DNA of 64,000 nucleotides from Agromyces laixinhei. GTDB lineage: Bacteria; Actinomycetota; Actinomycetes; Actinomycetales; Microbacteriaceae. Of the stretch, positions 25,305 through 37,479 are shown one piece after another; position 1 is the stretch's first letter, and each line of letters opens with the position of its first letter. Position numbers and translations under genes: made by a program. The notes under the pieces were generated by a model. It searched no databases, was not told the origin of the DNA, and worked only from the letters and a program-made list of their open reading frames with translations. The stretch spans positions 1,984,001 to 2,048,000 of the forward strand of contig NZ_CP040872.1 in NCBI RefSeq assembly GCF_006337065.1. The letters are read 5' to 3'.

Positions 25305-25330
25305 CCTTGGGAGGACGCAGCTCACCTGAG
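25283..25330 (+). repeat. Tandem duplication of the polA 3' end
   Basis: TTGGGAGGACGCAGCTCAC occurs at 25283-25301, coding the last residues of PolA up to its stop, and again at 25307-25325, just after the stop. The copies are identical over 19 bases with a 24-base period. The second copy is non-coding. Confidence 0.85.
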
Positions 25331-25373
25331 CGCCGGTCGCCCGGCCGCAGGCGCGAGGTCGGCCGGTCTGCCA

Positions 25374-25379
25374 TAGGCT
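25374..25379 (+). promoter_or_regulatory. -10 box for leaderless DUF885 gene
   Basis: TAGGCT ends seven bases before the ATG at 25387. Confidence 0.45.
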
Positions 25380-25386
25380 CGGGGTC

Positions 25387-27072
25387 ATGGCATCGACTGA
25401 GCGCACTCCGACCGAGATCGACGCGATCGCAGAGGGGTGGGTCGACACGCTCGTCGAGCTGGACCCCGGCGTCGGCACGTATATCGGGCGCACCACGCAT
25501 GACGATCGGCTGGCCGATTTCTCGCCCGAGGGTCACGAACGCTCGATCGCGGCCACTCGCGCGGCACTCGCGTCCCTTCGTGCCGCGACACCGGTCGACG
25601 ACGTCGACCGCATCACCGTTGCCGACCTCGGCAGCGAGCTCGAACTCGAGCTCGAACGGCACGACGCGGGGCTCCACCTGCGCGACCTCAACGTCATCGC
25701 AAGTCCGGCCCAGGAGATCCGCGAGGTCTTCGACCTCATGCCCACCGACGCCCCCGATGAGTGGCACCGCATCGCGACCCGCCTCGAGGCGGTCCCCAGC
25801 GCGATCGACGGCTACATCGAGACGCTTCGCGAAGGCATCGCGCGCGGCACAGTGCCTGCGGCCCGGCAGGTTCGCGAGGTGGCCGCACAGGCCCGGCGCA
25901 TCGCCGAACCCGACGGCTTCTTCGGCACCTTCGCCGGCTCGGCGGGCGCCGAGCTGCCGCCACCACTGGTTCGCGACCTCGGCAACGGTGCGGCGGCCGC
26001 CGCATCCTCGTACGGCCGGCTCGCCGACTTCCTCGAGACCGACCTGTACCCCGTCGCCGGAGAGCACGACGGCGTGGGCCGCGAGATCTACGCGCTGCAG
26101 TCGCGCCGCTTCCTCGGGGCCGTGATCGACCTCGACGAGACGTATGAGTGGGGCATCGAAGAGCTCGCCCGAATGGTCGCCGAACAGGAGTCCATCGCGA
26201 ACGAGATCCTGTCGGGTGCCGGTTCGACGGTCTCGGGAGACGCCGTCGCCGAGGCCATCGCCTTCCTCGATGCCGACCCGACGCGAAAACTGCACGGCAC
26301 GGGCGCGCTGCAGCGCTGGATGCAGGAGACGAGCGACCGCGCCGTCGCCGAGCTCGCCGGCACGCAGTTCGACATCCCCGCTGAGATCCGTGCGCTCGAG
26401 TGCATGATCGCACCGACGCAGGAGGGCGGCATCTACTACACCGGACCGAGCGACGACTTCTCGCGCCCCGGCCGCATGTGGTGGTCGGTGCCCGAAGGCG
26501 TCACCGAGTTCGACACCTGGCGCGAGCTCACGACCGTCTACCACGAGGGCGTTCCCGGTCACCACCTGCAGATCGGCCAGGCCGTGGTGAATCGCGGTCA
26601 GCTGAACACCTGGCGGCGCCAGCTCGCGGGCACTTCCGGCCATGCAGAAGGCTGGGCGCTCTACGCTGAGCGGCTCATGCAGGGGCTCGGCTACCTCGAC
26701 GACCCCGCCGACCGGCTCGGCATGCTCGATGGTCAGCGACTGCGTGCGGCCCGCGTGGTGCTCGATATCGGCGTGCACCTCGGCAAGCAGCGGCCGGATG
26801 GCAATGGTGTGTGGACGGGCGACTACGCGCTCGAGTTCCTCGGCCGGAACGTGAACATGAACGAGGGTTTCGTGCGGTTCGAGGTCAATCGCTACCTCGG
26901 TTGGCCGGGCCAGGCGCCTTCCTACAAGGTGGGGCAGCGCATCTGGGAGCAGCTGCGCGACGAGGTGGCGCGCCGCGAGGGTGAGTCCTTCGACATCCGC
27001 GAGTTCCACCGCAACGCGCTCGCCCTCGGCGGCGTCGGGCTCGACACCCTGCGCTCCGCGCTGCTCGGGTGA
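25387..27072 (+). CDS. DUF885 family protein, probable zinc-type peptidase
   Basis: The 561-residue protein belongs to the DUF885 family, recognised by YHEGVPGHHLQIGQ at about residues 385-398 and RLMQGLGYLDDPADRLGML further on. HEGxPGH resembles a metallopeptidase HExxH site in which both histidines could bind zinc, so a peptidase role is likely but the substrate is unknown. No signal peptide is visible; the start MASTERTPTEIDAIAEGW looks cytosolic. It probably has its own leaderless promoter. The next gene, 40 bases on, is a broken epimerase. Confidence 0.85.
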   Translation: MASTERTPTEIDAIAEGWVDTLVELDPGVGTYIGRTTHDDRLADFSPEGHERSIAATRAALASLRAATPVDDVDRITVADLGSELELELERHDAGLHLRDLNVIASPAQEIREVFDLMPTDAPDEWHRIATRLEAVPSAIDGYIETLREGIARGTVPAARQVREVAAQARRIAEPDGFFGTFAGSAGAELPPPLVRDLGNGAAAAASSYGRLADFLETDLYPVAGEHDGVGREIYALQSRRFLGAVIDLDETYEWGIEELARMVAEQESIANEILSGAGSTVSGDAVAEAIAFLDADPTRKLHGTGALQRWMQETSDRAVAELAGTQFDIPAEIRALECMIAPTQEGGIYYTGPSDDFSRPGRMWWSVPEGVTEFDTWRELTTVYHEGVPGHHLQIGQAVVNRGQLNTWRRQLAGTSGHAEGWALYAERLMQGLGYLDDPADRLGMLDGQRLRAARVVLDIGVHLGKQRPDGNGVWTGDYALEFLGRNVNMNEGFVRFEVNRYLGWPGQAPSYKVGQRIWEQLRDEVARREGESFDIREFHRNALALGGVGLDTLRSALLG

Positions 27073-27112
27073 GCGTGCTCATGCCGAGGGGGTACACCCA
27101 CGAGCCGCCGGC

Positions 27113-28097
27113 ATGACACGCGTGGCCATCGCGGGGGCGTCCGGATTCATCGGCGGGTACCTCGTCGCGAGGTATCGCGCCGCGGGCGTCGAGGTGCGCA
27201 CGATCGGTCGCGGCGCGTCGGCGGATGCCGCGTGGGGCGACGCTGCTGCCATCGCACGCGTCGTCGACGGATGCGACGTGCTCGTGAACCTCGCCGGCAA
27301 GAGCGTGAACGGGCAATCGCGCTGAGATCGTCAGGTCGCGGGTCGAGACCACGGCGGCGCTGCGAACGGCCGTCGAATCGGCAGCAGCGCCGCCGCGCGT
27401 CTGGTTCAACTCCTCGACGGCGACGATCTACCGGCACGCTGAAGACCGCCCCATGACCGAACGCGAGGGCGAGCTCGGGAGCGGATTCTCCGTCGATGTC
27501 GCGAAGGCCTGGGAGGCCGAGTTCTTCGCCGGGTCGCTGCCGTCGACGCGGCGGATCGCGCTCCGGATCGCGATCGTGCTCGGCGACGGCGGCGTGATGC
27601 GGCTGCTCGCCCGGCTCGCGCGGCTGGGCCTCGGGGGCCCGCAACTCGACGGACGATGGCCGGCGACGCGCGCCCGGCGATCTGCGGGCACGTACCACGA
27701 GTTCCGCGCACGAGGCGGGTTGCAGCGCTTCAGCTGGGTGCACCTCCACGACGTCGCCGGCATCATGGACTTCGTCGCGGCGCGGCCCGACGTCGACGGC
27801 GTGGTCAACGTGAGCGCACCGAACCCCACTGACAACCGCACGCTGATGCGCTCGATCCGCAGTTGTCTCGCGGTTCCCTTCGGCGCGCCGGCGTGGCGAT
27901 GGATGCTCGAGCCCGGCTCCGCAGTGCTCCGTACCGAGACCGAACTCGTGCTGAAGAGTCGGTGGGTCGTTCCCGAGCGTCTGCTCGAGGCAGGCTACGA
28001 GTTCGAGTACCCCGAACTCGAGCCGGCCATTCGCAGCATCCTGAGGCCGCGAGACGGTGCCGCCGCGACCGAACCGACGCCTCAGCGGCGCGGTTGA
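27113..28097 (+). pseudogene. Epimerase (TIGR01777/SDR39U1 type), frameshifted
   Basis: A nucleotide-sugar epimerase-like gene split across two frames. The first part (27113-27325) reads MTRVAIAGASGFIGGYLV, a Rossmann NAD(P) site, to VNLAGKSVN and then stops after GQSR. A second frame continues from 27315 with NRAEIVRSRVETTAAL, WFNSSTATIYRH and the C-terminal DUF1731-like region to 28097. In this family VNLAGKSVN is followed by about six residues (Cys-Arg-Tyr and others) before NR; only four bases remain here, so about 14 bases seem lost. Total length is also one base over a multiple of three. The loss is not in a homopolymer, so true decay is more likely than a read error. The native substrate is unknown. 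Confidence 0.85.
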
Positions 28098-28105
28098 CGG
28101 GTCGT

Positions 28106-28135
28106 TTGCCGATGGGGGAGCGGTTCCGTTAGCAT
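28106..28135 (+). promoter_or_regulatory. Possible rpsA promoter
   Basis: TTGCCG at 28106-28111 and TAGCAT at 28130-28135 are 18 bases apart. The start codon is about 105 bases further, leaving a long leader. At 28140-28155 the leader holds an inverted repeat, TGTCAC-TCGT-GTGACA. Confidence 0.35.
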
Positions 28136-28240
28136 GGAGTGTCACTCGTGTGACATTCCTGTCCGCACGCCCATCGCGGAATCACATAACGCTCTCCCGC
28201 GCGATGGGCTCGATTTTGTCCTTTACGGAGCATTCACTAC

Positions 28241-29689
28241 ATGACAACCGCAACGACCAAGGCACCCAAGCAGGTCGCGATCAACGACATCGGATCTGCT
28301 GACGATTTCCTCGCCGCGGTCGAGAAGACTTTGAAGTTCTTCAATGACGGCGACCTCATCGAAGGTACCGTCGTGAAGATCGACCGCGACGAGGTCCTCC
28401 TCGACGTCGGCTACAAGACCGAGGGCGTCATCCCCTCGCGTGAGCTTTCGATCAAGCACGACGTCGATCCCACCGAGGTCGTCGGCGTCGGCGACACCGT
28501 CGAGGCCCTCGTCCTGCAGAAGGAAGACAAAGAAGGCCGCCTCATCCTCTCGAAGAAGCGCGCTCAGTACGAGCGTGCATGGGGCGACGTGGAGAAGATC
28601 AAGGAAGCCGATGGCGTCGTGACCGGTTCGGTCATCGAGGTCGTCAAGGGCGGCCTGATCGTCGACATCGGCCTGCGCGGCTTCCTCCCGGCGTCGCTCA
28701 TCGAGCTGCGCCGCGTACGCGACCTCACGCCGTACCTCGGGCAGGAGATCGAGGCGAAGATCCTCGAACTCGACAAGAACCGCAACAACGTCGTGCTCTC
28801 GCGCCGCGCCCTCCTCGAGCAGACGCAGTCCGAGTCGCGTTCGACGTTCCTCGCGAACCTCCACCCGGGCCAGATCCGCAAGGGTGTCATCTCGTCGATC
28901 GTCAACTTCGGTGCGTTCGTCGACCTCGGCGGCGTCGACGGTCTCGTCCACGTCTCCGAGCTCTCGTGGAAGCACATCGAGCACGCCAGCGAGGTCGTCG
29001 AGGTCGGCCAGGAGGTCACCGTCGAGGTGCTCTCCGTCGAGCTCGACCGCGAGCGCGTCTCGCTGTCGCTCAAGGCGACGCAGGAGGACCCGTGGCAGGT
29101 CTTCGCCCGTACCCACGCGATCGGCCAGGTCGCCCCGGGTAAGGTCACGAAGCTCGTTCCGTTCGGTGCGTTCGTGCGTGTCGCCGATGGCATCGAGGGA
29201 CTCGTCCACATCTCCGAGCTGTCGGGCAAGCACGTCGAGCTCGCAGAGCAGGTCGTGTCGGTCGGCGAAGAGGTCTTCGTCAAGGTCATCGACATCGACC
29301 TCGAGCGTCGTCGCATCTCGCTCTCGCTGAAGCAGGCGAACGACGGCGTCGACCCCGAGGGCACCGAGTTCGACCCGGCGCTCTACGGCATGCTCACGGA
29401 GTACGACGAGGCGGGCAACTACAAGTACCCCGAGGGCTTCGACTCCGAGACCAACGAATGGCGCGAGGGCTTCGAGTCCCAGCGCGAGAAGTGGGAGCAG
29501 GACTACGCTGCAGCCCAGGCTCGCTGGGAGGCGCACAAGAAGCAGGTCGCCGCGGCGAATGCTGCTGCTGTGGCCGACGACTCGTTCACCTCGAGTGCGG
29601 CTTCGTACACGGGCGACACCGCCGGCGCGGGTACCCTCGCCGACGACGCTTCGCTCGCCGCGCTGCGAGAGAAGCTCTCGAGCAACTAG
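28241..29689 (+). CDS. rpsA: 30S ribosomal protein S1
   Basis: S1 binds mRNA leaders and helps load them on the 30S subunit. The 482-residue protein has four S1 RNA-binding domains, at about 37-107, 122-191, 207-278 and 293-365 (each with a VD.G..G..P or V.FGAFV type core such as SIVNFGAFVDLGGVDGLVH). That is the usual actinobacterial number, against six in E. coli. The C-terminal 110 residues are charged and low-complexity. Codon use is biased to the C-ending set typical of highly expressed genes. A hairpin follows the stop. Confidence 0.97.
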   Translation: MTTATTKAPKQVAINDIGSADDFLAAVEKTLKFFNDGDLIEGTVVKIDRDEVLLDVGYKTEGVIPSRELSIKHDVDPTEVVGVGDTVEALVLQKEDKEGRLILSKKRAQYERAWGDVEKIKEADGVVTGSVIEVVKGGLIVDIGLRGFLPASLIELRRVRDLTPYLGQEIEAKILELDKNRNNVVLSRRALLEQTQSESRSTFLANLHPGQIRKGVISSIVNFGAFVDLGGVDGLVHVSELSWKHIEHASEVVEVGQEVTVEVLSVELDRERVSLSLKATQEDPWQVFARTHAIGQVAPGKVTKLVPFGAFVRVADGIEGLVHISELSGKHVELAEQVVSVGEEVFVKVIDIDLERRRISLSLKQANDGVDPEGTEFDPALYGMLTEYDEAGNYKYPEGFDSETNEWREGFESQREKWEQDYAAAQARWEAHKKQVAAANAAAVADDSFTSSAASYTGDTAGAGTLADDASLAALREKLSSN

Positions 29690-29708
29690 TCGCGATCCCC
29701 GCGATACG

Positions 29709-29736
29709 AAGGCCGGCTCCCTCGGGGGCCGGCCTT
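29709..29736 (+). terminator. Hairpin terminator after rpsA
   Basis: AAGGCCGGC and GCCGGCCTT form a nine-bp stem extended by CCC/GGG, 20 bases after the rpsA stop. There is no long T run, as is common in actinobacteria. Confidence 0.6.
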
Positions 29737-29798
29737 CCGGCATTCACGAGACGGTCGTTCACGGCGCCCCGGCACCGTCACGTCGAGTGCTGCACGGC

Positions 29799-29804
29799 TA
29801 GAGT
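29799..29804 (+). promoter_or_regulatory. -10 box for leaderless coaE
   Basis: TAGAGT ends six bases before the coaE GTG. Confidence 0.45.
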
Positions 29805-29810
29805 TGGGGT

Positions 29811-30425
29811 GTGTATCTGATCGGCCTCACGGGCGGCATCGCCTCAGGAAAATCCACGGTCGCGCGTCGGCTCTACGAACACGGCGCCGTGCACATCGAC
29901 GCCGACCAGCTCGCGAGGCGAGTCGTGGTGCCCGGCACACCGGCTCTGGCTTCGATCGTCGAAGAGTTCGGTGCCGACGTGCTGCATCGCGACGGCACGC
30001 TCGACCGTGCGAAGCTCGGCAAGCGCGTCTTCGGCGATGCAGAGCTGCTCGCCAAGCTCAACGCGATCGTGCATCCCGCGGTGCGCGAGCTCTCGAGCCG
30101 CATGATCGCGAAGGCGGGGCAGGAGGACCCCGATGCCGTCGTGGTCTACGACGTCCCGTTGCTCGTCGAGGCATCCGTCGACCACCCGTTCGACCTCATC
30201 GTCGTGACCGATGCGCCTCGTCGCGCCCAGGTCCAACGGCTCGTCGAGGAGCGCGGACTCGACCTCGGTCAGGCCGAGGCCCGCGTCGACGCTCAGGTCG
30301 ACAACACCGCCCGCCTCGCGATCGCCGACGTCGTCATCGATACGGATGGTTCGCTGGCGCACACGATGAGCCAGACCGACGAGCTCTGGCACCGCATCGT
30401 CGAAGAGCGCCGCGCCAGGGCCTGA
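29811..30425 (+). CDS. coaE: Dephospho-CoA kinase
   Basis: CoaE phosphorylates dephospho-CoA, the last step of coenzyme A synthesis. The 204-residue protein has the P-loop LTGGIASGKSTVARRL at residues 6-21, the DADQLARRVV substrate region and the lid segment with RRAQVQRLVEERGL. It is the short form without the extra GrpB-type C-terminal domain found in mycobacterial CoaE. The GTG start immediately after a -10 box suggests a leaderless mRNA. Its stop lies within a 22-base palindrome. Confidence 0.95.
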   Translation: MYLIGLTGGIASGKSTVARRLYEHGAVHIDADQLARRVVVPGTPALASIVEEFGADVLHRDGTLDRAKLGKRVFGDAELLAKLNAIVHPAVRELSSRMIAKAGQEDPDAVVVYDVPLLVEASVDHPFDLIVVTDAPRRAQVQRLVEERGLDLGQAEARVDAQVDNTARLAIADVVIDTDGSLAHTMSQTDELWHRIVEERRARA

Positions 30426-30442
30426 CCGGCGCGCCGGTCAGG
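30421..30442 (+). terminator. 22-base palindrome over the coaE stop
   Basis: CCTGACCGGCG followed directly by its exact complement. It covers the coaE TGA and probably forms a terminator hairpin once the central bases open as a loop. No T run follows. Confidence 0.45.
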
Positions 30443-30478
30443 CCGCCGGCTCACAGGCGGAGTGTCGGCGGGCGATCC

Positions 30479-30484
30479 TAGACT
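30479..30484 (+). promoter_or_regulatory. -10 box for leaderless uvrB
   Basis: TAGACT ends seven bases before the uvrB ATG. No LexA-type box is visible between coaE and uvrB. Confidence 0.45.
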
Positions 30485-30491
30485 GGAGAGC

Positions 30492-32558
30492 ATGCAGGCC
30501 ACCCGTTCAGTCAGGCCGTTCGAGGTCATCAGCGAGTACACGCCGAGCGGCGATCAACCGGCGGCGATCGCCGAACTCGCCGCACGCATCAACGCCGGTG
30601 AGACCGACGTGGTGCTGCTCGGCGCGACCGGCACCGGCAAGTCAGCAACGACGGCGTGGCTCATCGAGCAGGTGCAACGCCCGACGCTCGTGCTCGCGCA
30701 CAACAAGACGCTCGCGGCACAGCTCGCCAACGAGTTCCGCGAGCTGCTGCCGAACAACGCCGTCGAGTACTTCGTCTCGTACTACGACTACTACCAGCCC
30801 GAGGCGTACGTTCCGCAGACCGACACCTTCATCGAGAAAGACTCCTCGATCAACGCAGAGGTCGAGCGACTGCGCCATTCGACGACGAACTCGCTGCTGA
30901 GTCGCCGCGATGTCGTGGTCGTGTCGTCGGTCTCGTGCATCTACGGACTCGGCACACCCGAAGAGTACCTCGGCGCCATGATGCCACTGCAGGTCGGGCA
31001 GCAGGTCGACCGTGACTGGCTCATCCGCAAATTCGTCTCGATGCAGTACCAGCGCAACGACGTCGACTTCTCGCGCGGCAACTTCCGCGTTCGCGGCGAC
31101 ACGATCGAGATCATCCCGATCTACGAAGAACTCGCGATCCGCATCGAGATGTTCGGTGACGAGATCGAGGCGCTCTACAGCCTCCACCCGCTGACCGGCC
31201 AGGTCGTCGCGAAGCTCGACTCGGTTCCCGTCTTCCCCGGCTCTCACTACGTGGCGAGCACCGAGGTGATGCAGCGCGCGATCGGCACCATCCGCATCGA
31301 ACTCGAGGAGCGGCTCGCCGAGCTCGAGCGCGAGGGCAAGCTGCTCGAGGCGCAGCGACTGCGCATGCGCACCACGTTCGACCTCGAGATGATGGAGCAG
31401 ATCGGGTTCTGCTCGGGAATCGAGAACTACTCGCGGCACATCGACGGCCGTCAGGCGGGCGAGGCTCCGCACTGTCTCCTCGACTACTTCGCCGACGACT
31501 TCCTCGTCGTCATCGACGAGTCGCACGTCACCGTGCCGCAGATCGGCGCGATGTACGAGGGTGACTCGTCGCGCAAGCGCACGCTCGTCGAGCACGGGTT
31601 CCGCCTGCCGAGCGCTCTCGACAACCGGCCGCTGAAGTGGGACGAGTTCAAGGCCCGTGTCGGCCAGGCCGTGTACCTCTCGGCGACGCCCGGGCGCTAC
31701 GAGATGGGCATCGCCGACGGCGTCGTAGAGCAGATCATCCGCCCGACGGGGCTCGTCGATCCGCAGATCGTGGTGAAGCCCTCGAAGGGGCAGATCGACG
31801 ACCTCCTCGAAGAGATCCGCACCCGTGCCGGTCGTGACGAGCGCGTGCTCGTCACGACGCTCACGAAGAAGATGGCCGAAGAGCTCACCGACTTCCTCAC
31901 CGAGGCAGGCGTCCGCGTCCGGTATCTCCACTCCGATGTCGACACGCTCCGCCGCGTCGAACTGCTCACCGAGCTCAGGGCGGGCGTCTACGACGTGCTC
32001 GTCGGCATCAACCTGCTTCGCGAAGGGCTCGACCTTCCCGAGGTCTCGCTCGTCGCGATCCTCGACGCAGACAAAGAAGGCTTCCTCCGTTCATCGACCT
32101 CGCTCATCCAGACCATCGGACGTGCTGCGCGAAACGTCTCGGGCGAGGTGCACATGTATGCCGACGTGCTCACCGACTCGATGAAGTCCGCGATCGACGA
32201 GACGACACGCCGACGCGAGATGCAACTCGAGTACAACCAGGTCAACGGCATCGATCCCCAACCGCTTCGCAAGCGCATCGCCGACATCACCGACGTGCTC
32301 GCGCGCGAAGAGGCCGACACGGCGGCCCTGCTCGCCGGACGCGACGCGACGAAGAAGACCTCGGTGCCGAACCTCCGTCGCGAGGGCATCGCGGCGGCCG
32401 GTGCCAACGATCTCGAAGACATCATCCGCGACTTGAACGACCAGATGCTCGTTGCCGCCGGAGAACTGAAGTTCGAGCTCGCCGCGCGTCTCCGAGACGA
32501 GGTGTCCGACCTCAAGCGCGAGCTTCGTCAGATGGAGAAGGCCGGGCATCTGGCCTGA
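30492..32558 (+). CDS. uvrB: Excinuclease ABC subunit B
   Basis: UvrB receives damaged DNA from UvrA, opens it with its ATP-driven beta-hairpin and positions UvrC. The 688-residue protein has Walker [12 protein letters not shown] near residues 45-55, the beta-hairpin region [12 protein letters not shown], the DESHVT Walker B, helicase motifs V and VI ([22 protein letters not shown]), and a C-terminal UVR domain ([20 protein letters not shown]) that contacts UvrC. ATG 30492 follows a -10 box; an in-frame GTG at 30462 adds ten residues upstream of that box and is rejected. Confidence 0.96.
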   Translation: MQATRSVRPFEVISEYTPSGDQPAAIAELAARINAGETDVVLLGATGTGKSATTAWLIEQVQRPTLVLAHNKTLAAQLANEFRELLPNNAVEYFVSYYDYYQPEAYVPQTDTFIEKDSSINAEVERLRHSTTNSLLSRRDVVVVSSVSCIYGLGTPEEYLGAMMPLQVGQQVDRDWLIRKFVSMQYQRNDVDFSRGNFRVRGDTIEIIPIYEELAIRIEMFGDEIEALYSLHPLTGQVVAKLDSVPVFPGSHYVASTEVMQRAIGTIRIELEERLAELEREGKLLEAQRLRMRTTFDLEMMEQIGFCSGIENYSRHIDGRQAGEAPHCLLDYFADDFLVVIDESHVTVPQIGAMYEGDSSRKRTLVEHGFRLPSALDNRPLKWDEFKARVGQAVYLSATPGRYEMGIADGVVEQIIRPTGLVDPQIVVKPSKGQIDDLLEEIRTRAGRDERVLVTTLTKKMAEELTDFLTEAGVRVRYLHSDVDTLRRVELLTELRAGVYDVLVGINLLREGLDLPEVSLVAILDADKEGFLRSSTSLIQTIGRAARNVSGEVHMYADVLTDSMKSAIDETTRRREMQLEYNQVNGIDPQPLRKRIADITDVLAREEADTAALLAGRDATKKTSVPNLRREGIAAAGANDLEDIIRDLNDQMLVAAGELKFELAARLRDEVSDLKRELRQMEKAGHLA

Positions 32559-32570
32559 CGCCGTCGGGTT

Positions 32571-32584
32571 CGAACGTATGTTCG
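32571..32584. promoter_or_regulatory. LexA-type SOS box upstream of uvrA
   Basis: CGAAC-GTAT-GTTCG is a perfect palindrome matching the Gram-positive/actinobacterial LexA site CGAAC-N4-GTTCG. It lies 12 bases after the uvrB stop and 56 bases before the uvrA GTG. Confidence 0.75.
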
Positions 32585-32628
32585 CTCAGAGCACGCGCGA
32601 CCGGGGCTTCAGTGTCAGTGGTGCTCTC

Positions 32629-32634
32629 TACACT
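32629..32634 (+). promoter_or_regulatory. -10 box for leaderless uvrA
   Basis: TACACT ends six bases before the uvrA GTG at 32641. The SOS box lies about 45 bases upstream of it. Confidence 0.4.
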
Positions 32635-32640
32635 CGAAGG

Positions 32641-35532
<2,892 letters not shown>

Positions 35533-35536
35533 ACCG

Positions 35537-37441
35537 ATGAGCACTGTGCCGCCGAGCACCGAGGGCGTTCCGTATCGCCCGAAGAAGGGCGAGATCCCCA
35601 CGAGTCCCGGCGTATACCGGTTCCGTGACGTCGACCGCCGCGTGCTCTACGTGGGCAAGGCGAAGAACCTCCGCGCAAGACTCTCGAACTACTTCGCGCC
35701 TCCTCGCACGCTGCACGAGCGAACCCGCCGCATGGTGACCACTGCAGCTTCCGTGGAGTGGACCGTCGTGGCGAACGAGGTCGAAGCGCTGCAGCTCGAG
35801 TTCACCCTGATCAACGAGTTCGATCCGCCGTTCAACGTCCAGTTCAAAGACGACAAGTCGTATCCGTACCTCGCGGTGACTCTGGCCGACGAAGCGCCAC
35901 GGGCGGTCGTCACCCGTAACCGGAAGATTCGCGGAGCCAGGTACTTCGGGCCCTATCCCAAGGTGTGGGCGGTCAACGAGACGCTCGAGATCCTGCTGAA
36001 GCTCTTCCCTATCCGCACCTGCAAAGACTCCGACTACCGTCGGGCGATGGCCAGCGGCAAGCCGTGCTTCGCCGGCCAGATCGGTCGCTGCTTCGGGCCG
36101 TGCTCCGGACTCGTGACGATCGAGGAGCATCGCGGGAACGTCGACCGCTTCGTCTCGTTCATGCAGAATCAAGACCGCCGCATCCTCGGCGAACTCACGC
36201 AACGCATGCGCTCCGCCGCCGCCGTGCAAGACTACGAGTCCGCTGCGCGACTCCGCGATCGTCTCCAGGCGGCCACGTCGTTCTTCGAGAAGAGCGCGGT
36301 CGTACTCGGCGAGAAGGTCGACATCGACGTGTTCGGCATCGAGCACGACGAACTGGCTGCCGCCGTGCAACTCTTCATCGTGCGCGGCGGCCGAATCCGC
36401 GGCGTGCGCTCGTGGACCGTCGACAAAGAGCTCGACGTGCCGCTCGGCGAACTCGTCGACTCGGTGGTGCAGAACGCGTACGGCGACGGGGCGGTGCCGC
36501 CCGCAGAGGTCGTCGTGCCGGAGTTGCCCGACGACGCCGAGGCGCTCGAGACATGGCTCGGCAACATCGCGAGCCGCAAGGTGCGCCTGCGAGCCGCACA
36601 GCGCGGTGACAAGGCGGCGCTCCTCGCGACCGCGACGGAGAACGCCCGACAGACGCTCATGCTCTACAAGACGCGGCGCAGCGCCGATTTCACGACCCGC
36701 TCGCGTGCACTCGAAGACATTCAGGAAGCGCTCGGCATGGCCGATGCGCCATTGCGCATCGAGTGCTACGACGTCTCGCACCTCGGCGGAACCAACGTCG
36801 TCGCCTCGATGGCGGTCTTCGAAGACGGATTGCCCCGCAAAGACGAATACCGCCGGTTCACGATTCCGACGACGACCGACGATACCGATTCGCTTCACCA
36901 GGTGCTCGCACGTCGTCTCGCTCACCTGGCGTCTCCGGAAACGGCCGATGAATCGGATGCCGCGGCATCCGAGGGCCCGAAGCGGTTCGCCTACCGGCCG
37001 AACCTGCTGATCGTCGACGGCGGCCAACCTCAGGTCGCGGCTGCGGCCCGAGCGCTCGCGGAGTCGGGCGTCGAGGGCATCTACCTCTGCGGCATCGCCA
37101 AGCGGCTCGAGGAGATCTGGACGCCGGGCGGCGAGTATCCCGTCATCCTGCCCCGCAACAGCGATGCGCTCTTCCTCTTCCAGCGGGTGCGAGACGAAGC
37201 GCACCGCTTCGCGATCACCCACCAGCGGCAGCGCCGAAAGCGCGACATCAGCAGCGTGCTGTCCGAGATCCCCGGTCTCGGGCCGTCTCGGGTGAAGGGC
37301 CTGTTGCGGCACTTCGGATCGGTGAAGCAGTTGCGCGCGGCATCCGAGACCGATATCGCCGAGGTGAAGGGCATCGGCCCCGCGCTCGCGGCGACCGTGC
37401 ACGGCACATTGCACGCCGATGGCGCCCCCGCACCCCGATAG
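35537..37441 (+). CDS. uvrC: Excinuclease ABC subunit C
   Basis: UvrC makes both incisions around the lesion. The 634-residue protein has an N-terminal GIY-YIG nuclease (SPGVYRFRD then [15 protein letters not shown]), a UVR domain ([12 protein letters not shown] near 235), an RNase H-like C-terminal nuclease with [11 protein letters not shown] and [10 protein letters not shown] acidic residues, and a helix-hairpin-helix tail ([19 protein letters not shown]). It sits four bases after uvrA, so the three uvr genes form one repair cluster. An 18-base palindrome lies at 36954-36971 inside it. Confidence 0.96.
   Translation: MSTVPPSTEGVPYRPKKGEIPTSPGVYRFRDVDRRVLYVGKAKNLRARLSNYFAPPRTLHERTRRMVTTAASVEWTVVANEVEALQLEFTLINEFDPPFNVQFKDDKSYPYLAVTLADEAPRAVVTRNRKIRGARYFGPYPKVWAVNETLEILLKLFPIRTCKDSDYRRAMASGKPCFAGQIGRCFGPCSGLVTIEEHRGNVDRFVSFMQNQDRRILGELTQRMRSAAAVQDYESAARLRDRLQAATSFFEKSAVVLGEKVDIDVFGIEHDELAAAVQLFIVRGGRIRGVRSWTVDKELDVPLGELVDSVVQNAYGDGAVPPAEVVVPELPDDAEALETWLGNIASRKVRLRAAQRGDKAALLATATENARQTLMLYKTRRSADFTTRSRALEDIQEALGMADAPLRIECYDVSHLGGTNVVASMAVFEDGLPRKDEYRRFTIPTTTDDTDSLHQVLARRLAHLASPETADESDAAASEGPKRFAYRPNLLIVDGGQPQVAAAARALAESGVEGIYLCGIAKRLEEIWTPGGEYPVILPRNSDALFLFQRVRDEAHRFAITHQRQRRKRDISSVLSEIPGLGPSRVKGLLRHFGSVKQLRAASETDIAEVKGIGPALAATVHGTLHADGAPAPR
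36954..36971. repeat. 18-base palindrome made of an inverted CGGATGCC pair
   Basis: CGGATGCCGCGGCATCCG lies inside uvrC and codes for Ser-Asp-Ala-Ala-Ala-Ser in a poorly conserved loop. It is the tightest inverted pair of the recurrent octamer in the window. Confidence 0.8.
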
Positions 37442-37479
37442 GCTGGGGTGTCGATACGAGGGAGGGGGGCTCCGACACG

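Noticed and set aside
25387-27072. DUF885 protein as an M32 carboxypeptidase
   Set aside because: The histidine motif is HEGVPGHH rather than HEXXH, and the rest of the chain fits DUF885 better.
28140-28155. CRP/GlxR operator at the rpsA inverted repeat
   Set aside because: The consensus is TGTGA-N6-TCACA; here the arms are TGTCAC and GTGACA with a four-base spacer, which does not match.
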